Positions 54,201-63,200 of a DNA stretch of 64,000 nucleotides are shown piece after piece. This stretch comes from Paragonimus skrjabini miyazakii (Eukaryota; Platyhelminthes; Trematoda; Plagiorchiida; Troglotrematidae), in assembly GCA_014338405.1 (NCBI GenBank), contig JTDE01021490.1:1-64000 (forward strand). The letters run 5' to 3'. A program made the position numbers and the translations under genes. A model generated the notes under the pieces. That model did not search any database and was not told the origin of the DNA. It saw only the letters and a program-made list of their open reading frames with translations. How positions within the stretch are numbered: position 1 is the stretch's first letter; each line of letters begins with the position of its first letter.

Positions 54201-57200
54201 GGCTGTATACGTACGAAAGCCATGCTGAGTGTTGTTCAGTTCGCATAGTCACTATTTTACTGTTCTTCAAAGCCTTTCGCGCAACAGGGATCGATATTGA
54301 GGCTTCAGTCGTTACCCTTATGGCCTTTCCTTTCTCTCACGCTTTTAATTGATATCATTGGTTGTTGCTGCTGTTCTCAGACTGGTTCAGAAGTAAATGC
54401 TTATAACGTTTCTGAGAAGTTCTGGGGTTATTCATAGTTTGTTTGCACAATTAATGGTGAGGATCATCCTCATTGTGCTCACCGATTATGGTGTTGTTTT
54501 GTCAACGGAACATACTTTAGTGATTTATGTATGTATATTTCTTTTCAAACGCCATCCATTAACAAACGATGAGCAACGGTTAGTTTCTTTTATTCGTTAC
54601 GGTGGAGTTTTGTGTTCGCTTTTCTCTTGGTCCGTAAATTTGTTCGTTTCTGTTAACTAGATATGACTGATGACTGTGACGACGACGGCTGTGTCGAACC
54701 CTCAAATGCGATAACCAACACCCGTTTGACGCGTGACGGTAGATCCTGGAATTACTTGTGGAAGATGTGTGGCAACAAATGGTCATCCAGATGTTCTGGT
54801 CCTCAGGGTCCCTCATATGTCGCAGTCGAGAAATCTCAGTCCGAACTCCCCGCCTGGTTTCTTCGTCTGGGCATCCCTTGGTCTAGTCAAGGTTTCCTGC
54901 TCAAATTACTCATCGGTCTAGTCTATGGTCATGCGGGTGTTTTGAACGACCAGCAGGTTTGTTTGTATTTGCTTTAGTGGCACCTTGGGACACAATTTGT
55001 AACATTTCTGGCGACGGTTAGGGTGTCTTTCTGGTGATGCCCAATTTCATCAAAATATTTAGCAATCTTAAAACCACGAAATGACAAGGTCACAATGTGA
55101 TCAAATAACAGTAGTGTTCTGACTGCTCCGTTGAGGATGGTTGAAAGATGTCGCTTGTCTTGTGGCATTAGTTATTCGCGATAACAGTGAGTCGCAGCCA
55201 ATGACATAATCACATATGGACGGTTGACTATCCTCCTGAATAACCCTATTTACTTTGGTCTTTCTTTAGAATTTCGCTTACTAATGTTGCAACTAACGGT
55301 CACTCAAGTCACGATACTATGTAATCAGACTTTAGGTGGACAGATCTACGTGTGTCCACATACGTGTTCGTATGTGGGTTGGACTTTTTGGTTGTTAAGT
55401 AAAATTTAAACTATTGTGTCGCAATATTGGATAAATTCTAGTGTCATACATGGACAAGAGAGCATGATGTTTTGACAGGAAAAAATACTCCACTGCATGT
55501 CGTGTACCACAACAATATTACCCTTTCCATTAGAAACACATGTGGTAGACTGGCTTCCTTGTTATCTTGTTCTTAACTCTGTCGATAATCTTCTCTTCAT
55601 ATTCTCTGGACAAGTATACAACGATTCTAGAATGTACTCTATGGAATCCATTAGTGAATGAATAAAATTGTATTTCTCCACCCTACCTTCATTCATTTGC
55701 GAGCTCATACCATTTAGTTTCGGAAGCGCAACGCAGGAAATTTGTCCCACTGACTTCTGTCGATAGGCGCATGCTTACAGTTCTTCATCGCAGTCATTCT
55801 TACGACTTACTTCATTGTTTCATTAAGGATAAACGGGCGTCGGATAACTTTTCACTATCAAGATGTGTAATGACTTGAGTTAGTTACACACTAGGAGGTT
55901 AGTACTGTTACGTATTTTATCGAAACTGTTCGTGAAGTGTGCGGTAGTTTTATAGTTCTGTCACAAGTGAGTGGTTCTCTCAAGAATCATCACTTTTTAG
56001 CTGGATCACTGTCCTACTGTCTCATGGAGCTTCTGTGATAACTAGAACCCTGGAGTGACTATTCCCCGAATGCATTCACAGGCCATCGTTCGGACGCTAG
56101 ACTGGTTCGTTTCCTCTTTCACGGAGACCATGATGCTTATCATCACATTTCTATCCCCTTGAAATCTGGGACCTCATCTGCTTGAAACAGCTGATCTGAT
56201 CGTGCTCAAGACGGTCCTCGATATTTTACGTCGCTGATGCTATCATCTTATTGGTTCTCCATTATCCGATGTCAATTCCGTCCCTCCGTTGCATTTCTAA
56301 TGGGTTACATTAGTACCAAATTACGGGTAGCTTACTGATGCGTGGTGCTTTTGGATTTCGTTTCATCTATCCAATATAGTTCATGGCTCCAACATGACAA
56401 ACGGTATCCACGCGATCAGTATTCGGATAATGGACATGAGATAGATAAGAGTGACTCTGCAAACCATTCTGTTGTTCTCCTCTGGGCAATGCAATACAGA
56501 GTGGAAACTGTCCCATAAAAAGTGGATATAATGCACTGCTAACTGCATTTCATTCAACCTGTAAGACGCATTTTGCAAACCGTTCTGATGAATCCCCCCC
56601 AAAAGGATAAACCTTATCACCACTAATGCTTTGCGTATTGACGGTGCATGATCTGGTTTGTCCCTTTCTTAGAAGAGACCGCCTTGTCTGTGGTCTATCT
56701 AAGTGGAAACTGCGATACATCCCAGCACCATGTCTATTGGTTTATTTGTTTAACCTCACACTCATTTTCTCTCTCTTTTTATCCAACTTATAATCATCTT
56801 TGAAATTAAGAATGTAACTATAGTCTGTTTAGCTTGGCAATATCGATGCTACCGCTGTTATATCTGTTTTTGAATGTAGGTATCCATAATTCCTATCTCG
56901 AACTTAGATGAAACCATTATCACTTAGCCGTAAGTTCACTGTTGCTCTCACGTAGGTAGGTTTTTATTTTTCGTTATTGTATCATACTATGTTACATTCA
57001 ATGTCGACCTTTGGGTGTTTCCCATCCGTCCTCCGGACATCCCGTTCATTTTGTACTTCATTGTTGCTCCTAACTAAAGTGTCTTTAACTAAGATCGGTA
57101 ACCGATTTTAAAAATATTTTACGTTCGTCTACAGTTCCTTCGCTTTTTTCGACATTTTCCCATGGTGCTGTCAACTTAGACTTCTGTCCGAACCTCCTTC

Positions 57201-60200
57201 TCGCCAGCTGCCTCTAGGACCCACCATTCACGTTATTGACCAATCTTGATTAAATATCTTGAGTTTACGTGACGCCACTAGAAATGACTTCGACCATGTA
57301 TTCCTTCAATTGTTTTGTTGAACATAAGCTTTTCTTTATTGTATACGTGTAATCAGTTGAACATTGTTTTAGCGGTTACATTGTTTCTGCCCTCAATTTC
57401 ATACTCAGGTCGAGTTTATCGTGCGTTCCGCCCATCGAATCTATCCGCAACTACCGCAGCCCGGTTTGCGAGCTGGATTACTGCATGCGGTGGCTCAATT
57501 AGGATACAGATGGCCGTTGCTCTGTTTGAAAATTATATCCGCGAACAACTTACCTTTGGACGAGTGAGTATCATGATGAGACCGCTAACCGACAACGAAT
57601 ATCTGCCTCATCTTTTGCTTGTCCTACAAAAACTGCCAAGTTATCAGTGGGAAATTCTTAAATCGAATCCTAATGCTGATTAAGAGTCATCACAATATGC
57701 ACAATGATATCGGAAAGTTGCTATCTTCAGCCAGAGTGCGACCGGAAACAAACTGACCCAATTTCGCTGTTACCATAAAGCATTTATTTACCTGTTAGTG
57801 GCCATTTTAAGTTGACCGATTCTACGGGACGTCTGAATCTGCGCTGTCTATCGAATTGTTATTCACAAACGCATCAATCAATACATAGGTTATCCACCCT
57901 CCGCCCTTTCCTGCACGCCACGTTGGAACCACTTTTCAGGCTTCATCACATTTAGTTCCCATCGTCACGGGACCGAATTAACGGTGCACCAAGTGACAGA
58001 CATGATTTGACTTTGTTGAACATGGATTACGTTAGCGTGGTACCGTGTGACTTCGTCTGCGCTGGGCCATTTTACCAACACGTGCTGAGTTGACCATGTT
58101 GTCAGTCTGATTGTACGTTGAGAGCAATATCTGCGAATGTTGTGTACTTTGCTGCATGACTTTTGGGCAAATCGTTGTTCTGCCTGATGCACGCAGATGT
58201 GCAAGCTCAGAAACAGTCGCGACGAGGTGTTATCACCAAAGTAGACTTTACTAAAGAGCTCACAGAATGTAAGCATCTTGGTGTGTGTTTGAATATAGAC
58301 GTAGCTATTTTCATTAGTTAGGTCCCCTCTCCTTCTTTCTTCCTTCTCTCTTTCTGTATAGGGTTTTTCTTCCTTCGTGATTGTGTGACAGTTAAGCATC
58401 AGTGTGAACCACTGATGTATTGCTGTCTATGATGATGATGCTCACACTAACCGGTGCATTCGCACCTATTTGCGTATTGTCTTCATCTTAACCACTGTCC
58501 AACTGACCGGACACTTCGGCCTCAAACGTGTGTCTCTGGAGTTTCACACGCATAATAAGTGGTACTTTAATCTCTGTTACGTGAAAGCCATTAGAGTGAT
58601 CGCGTGTCAGTATTCCAACTGTATATCACTGATCGATGTAGTGAGTAGACCAGTACATTTAATCATGTTAAGCTTAATCGTTTCGAGATAGTAAGTATGA
58701 TTTACATTCCGGGGAAATCGTCAATCATGTCCGTAAAATTTCGCGTCCAGCTCTCTGTGTAACGGTCTCTATAAATTGGTGAGTGTTAAATTTTGTGTTT
58801 GGTTTTGTCGCTTTTCTCCAACCGTTTTTCATAGACCTTATTGATATTCAGTTGAAAAACTCATTCGTGCACCGCTTGGTTCGCATGATTGTCTGTTCTT
58901 TTACGGTGCTAACCAGTTTCGGTCCAGTTCACAAATTTATCCAATATTGAAATTACTGGTCGAACAAGGAACGAGAGGATAATCGTATTTTTGCTGTGAC
59001 CCATAGATTGTAACGTTTGTTTACCTGAGACCATACTCTTGATCGTGCCAGCAAAAATGCGTTTGGTCAATCTGACCACACCTAACCCTTCACCATAAGT
59101 TTTTTCTGTAATCACGACAGCCTTTCGGTGCATCTGTTTGAGTGACCACCTACGAGTAGTTTTTAGGTGAGTGAGAGAAAGACGCATATTTCATCAAACG
59201 GTTTGGCGTTGTTCATCTGGTCGCGTTCTTCTGCAAGGAAGCAGCTAGGTTTCTTCTATTTTAAGGTCGTTAAATTTTTACACAGGCAGTCCCACGTTCT
59301 CAACAGAAAAAGAATGCTTGATTAACAGTGAGAACCGAAACGTAGCCGAGATTTGTTTGGTATCTTGAACATCGCTCACATTCGATCGCAGCTTTCGCAT
59401 ATATATTAACTTATCAGCAATTTCTTGTGTAATGAGAAACACTATGCCTTTGTGCCGAATATCTCATCTGTCGTACATTGCCTATCACTTTTCATACGTA
59501 TAATATCCCTGGTATTTGGGACTGGTTCATGGACTTGGAAAAATGATTAGACGATCACTGAACACAGGACTCTCTTTCTACCTTCTATTTGGTAAGAATA
59601 TTGTTGGCTATGGTTACGTATCCGTCACGCACGTTAGTACAGCGATTGACCCAGGGATTTCCCTCCATTCCCACAATGCACCGGTTGTCTAATGGTGCAT
59701 GAATCCTCACGAACGTTAACATAGAGATCACGCAGGTTTACATGAGAGAATCAGGCAAGCGGATGAGTCTTGCAGTTCCTTCGGACGACAATTCGAATGA
59801 TTGAGCATAGATACAGATTCCCCTGATTGGTTGAACTTGGAGGGTCAAAACTACATAGATCAGTCCAGTCGTTTTGACGCTCACTATCACTGGTATTTGG
59901 ACGGTATGCAAACCGGAAGCACGAGAAACCGCATTTCTACTGGGGTGCATAGGCGCACCATCCTAACGCTTGAGCGGGGAGACGGTTGCTGCATGACAAC
60001 GAAAACAAACGGTGTGGATGTTCGAAAGGCTTACAGTTGACCGCATACTGGAGCTATCGCGAATACACCAATAGCTCGTGATGGTCGGAGAAAGTCTATT
60101 TTGACCGGCGGACACATTGGTAAATCGTTGAACTAAGTAGCTGCTAGTGCGTAGCGTTCGTGGCTACGACTGAAAGGTGAACTGACGTCTACAAACACGT

Positions 60201-63200
60201 CCGGGGGCTTCCGAGTCTGAGCGATACAAGTGGTACGTTGGGTCGCCAAGAATGGATAATGCGTATGATGGAAGATATGGTGATGAGGAGATATCACCGA
60301 GGTCACTACCAAAGTCGGTGACAAATTTTTCCTGCATTATCTAAGGTGTCGTTTGCAAACCCTTGAGATATCAGCGTCTGAGTCTTGGCTGGGTCGTGAA
60401 AACGAATGGTGATCGCACAACTGCTCTTATTAAGGCAGTCAACATTTGAGCGGTTCCGATAGAGCTTTTGGGTTTAAACATGAGTCGTGTCTGATGGACC
60501 TGTCATGATATTGTAATTGAGCTCCTAAAATTTTTCACCATGTCCCCACAGTGTGCTGTGTAAAATAGACTAGTTGGATGGTGAATGCGTTGCGTCGAGC
60601 TTTTACTGTAATATTAACGTAGATATAGCATTTCTTCGTTTGGGTACAAGCTGCCCTACTGTGCTGTTGTGTTTTCATTTCACCTAGGGACATAAAGAGT
60701 AAACAAAACAATAGCTACCATGAATAGTTAACTTCGTCATGATCGATAAAGATTATCATGTAGTCATCACCATCAAAGACAACAATACATCAGTGGTTCT
60801 TACTGATGCTTAACTGCCACACAACCACGAAGAAAGAACGAATAAAAAGAACAGAAGCAGAAGCGAATTAACTACTAAAAATAACCACGCCTGTATTCAG
60901 TCATTCAAAATCGAAGTTCCTACACTCTGCAAACAAACAATCGAGTTATACGTGAAAGTAGGGCGTCAACAGCAAGACCCCTTTCTTACGGCTCTCACGG
61001 CCTCGTGTCATTAAGTGCACTCACTTCACACACAACTCAGCCAAACGACAACATTCACGTCAGCATTCCAGTCCACAACACCCTCAGGTTTCCGTTCACG
61101 CGTCGTGTGCACTTCTGTCCGGTTTAGGTGTGTGATTAGCGCCGTATATCGGTCCGTCTATTGGTCCGATTCCGTTGAGCGATGGCTCGTCCGGTCGCTC
61201 GTGTTGTTCTCCATCTATCCACAATGGGCTTTGATCGTATTCCACGGTGGTGTCGAGATATTCCCCCGAGTGTTGGAATAATCGAGCCTCCGATTTCGTC
61301 GTCCATTCTATTTTGCCTACCATGTCTCGCCCGTTGGTCCGATCCGGTCGAGCGATGATTCATCCGACTGTCCCCGTTGTCCGCCATCCGGTCGTTGAGG
61401 GTTTGTGGACGTGCCTGCCTTCCGCGTTGAGGTACTCCGCCGAGTGTTTGAATACTCGCACCTCCGGCCTGGAAATCCACCACAATATCTCTGACCAGAA
61501 TGATCATGCCAGAACCGTCTGTCGACCGAAAGAGATCGGTCAGATCCGAGTAAAATGCGTCCTTGACATCGACGTCACTATAATCAGTTGGAGCATAAGC
61601 AGTTACATTGGAAAGTTTTCTGAAAATTTTGCGTCTAGAGCTGGCGGACAACACAAAATCTACTGTTAACAGAAATCCAATCTACCAGTGTGACTGTGCC
61701 CGTCGCGCTGAAGGCTATACCTTCCCCAGACTGATCGTTAGCGGTGGTCGTGTAGTCAGTCGAGGTGTATAACCAGTATCGGGTAGACAGCTTGGGTGCT
61801 GTTAGTTCTACACGTTGACTACTGTGTTGAATTCTAGTCTCCGGAATGCAAATGACATCTATATTCAACAAGTCCAACGTTTGTGCGAGAGCGGCCTGTT
61901 TACCTATCTGTTTTAGAGTGCGAACTTTGAAAGCACCTGCATTAATTCTCATTGTAGATCTAAGCAAGGAACGAGAGATGCCTGAGGCTGGATGGTAAAA
62001 GGTGGGACATACCGACACAATGTCACTATGAATAGTTATATCTGTTGTGGGACTTGCGGAGTAATCGCTGGGAGTAGGGGTCAGAAGGTGGCGGAGAGCT
62101 AAATTTGATATGACAGTGGAGAGGGGTCAGCAGTAGCATGTTCTCGCCTATTCACCCTGCTGTATGCAGTAGATAGGGCGACCCGGTTTATAATACGAGA
62201 CGGCCGATGCAGTATCGAATTATTAGCGTTGTGACTATTCATGGTTGTGTGTGGGCTGAGATACTGCTAGGACGCCTAGGGCTAGACAGGAGAACGATTA
62301 GGGTTCTCAACCAAATCCTTTGGCTCAAAAGCCTGTACCACACGGCAGCGGGTGGATGGCTGTGTAATAGAACTGGTACTTTTTCCGGAAAAAGATGTCA
62401 TTCTTCGTTGAATCCCCAACCTGGAAGACCAAGAGGCTGTGGTTTATCAGACCTCTCTATTGACCTGTCTGATATGAGTGGCTCTGTCGGCGTGGTGGCC
62501 ACACCGTCCAGTTTCGCCCAGTAGGTCATTGCTTCGAAGAAGTGAACATTTCGGCTTCGATTGTTGCTTTTTGTAATGTGCGCCTTTGTAATTTTCAACG
62601 GCCTTTTCATCTTATGAGTGTAAAACAATTTGAAATTAATCCCATCCATCCAACAACTGATGCGCTTTTGTTCAGAGCATTTCAGCAGTCGGAACACGGA
62701 TCACTTTCTCACGTCTTTGTTTTCCTCTGCGTTCATGCTGACTGGTCAGTGAAGTAACTTCTTGTTGGTGATACTTAGACCGTCCAACTGTCTGCCGATA
62801 GTTGTGATAAACATGTCCTTTTCAAAGTACACTTTTACTCGTATTCCTAAGTGTTCCAAAGTAATTGTTGGTTTATCAGCCACCTACTCTAAGATACATA
62901 AACCTGTCCGTCAGTTAAACTGGGCTTCTTCCAACCATAACAGCGTGTAAACGATGATATGAGCATGCAGTCAGCTTTAAACTGTTCGAGCATTCACATT
63001 ATACATTGTTGCTATTGTGTACCAGTCCTCTCCTCACCCAAACGTCTCAGTATCACATGTACACATTTTAACAGAGACGCAGTTGAACATTCGTCCGATG
63101 TGCATGACGTCGGAAATGAGATAGAAATTCAGCTCCTGAACCATTGAGGTCATCGGTTTGGCATTGGCTTTCTATGTTCAACCAATCAGGTGATGAATTA

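Larger units (their letters stand above)
60762..62526 (-). mobile_element. LINE family A, antisense copy with internal deletion
   Basis: Reverse strand order: 5-prime region (62526-62025, matching 1716-2250), endonuclease (62018-61470), a duplicated segment (61470-61121), then the three-prime UTR (about 61080-60840) and the tail (60830-60762) with 'accactgatgtattgttgtc'. The whole reverse transcriptase is missing. It lies antisense to MROH1 in intron 21. Confidence 0.85.

Noticed and set aside
57965..58399. 144-codon reverse-strand ORF as a gene
   Set aside because: Its first part is antisense to the LINE A tail at 58265-58439 and the remainder shows no recognisable domain.
61247..61669. 140-codon + strand ORF
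   Set aside because: Shadow of the antisense LINE endonuclease and its tandem duplication.
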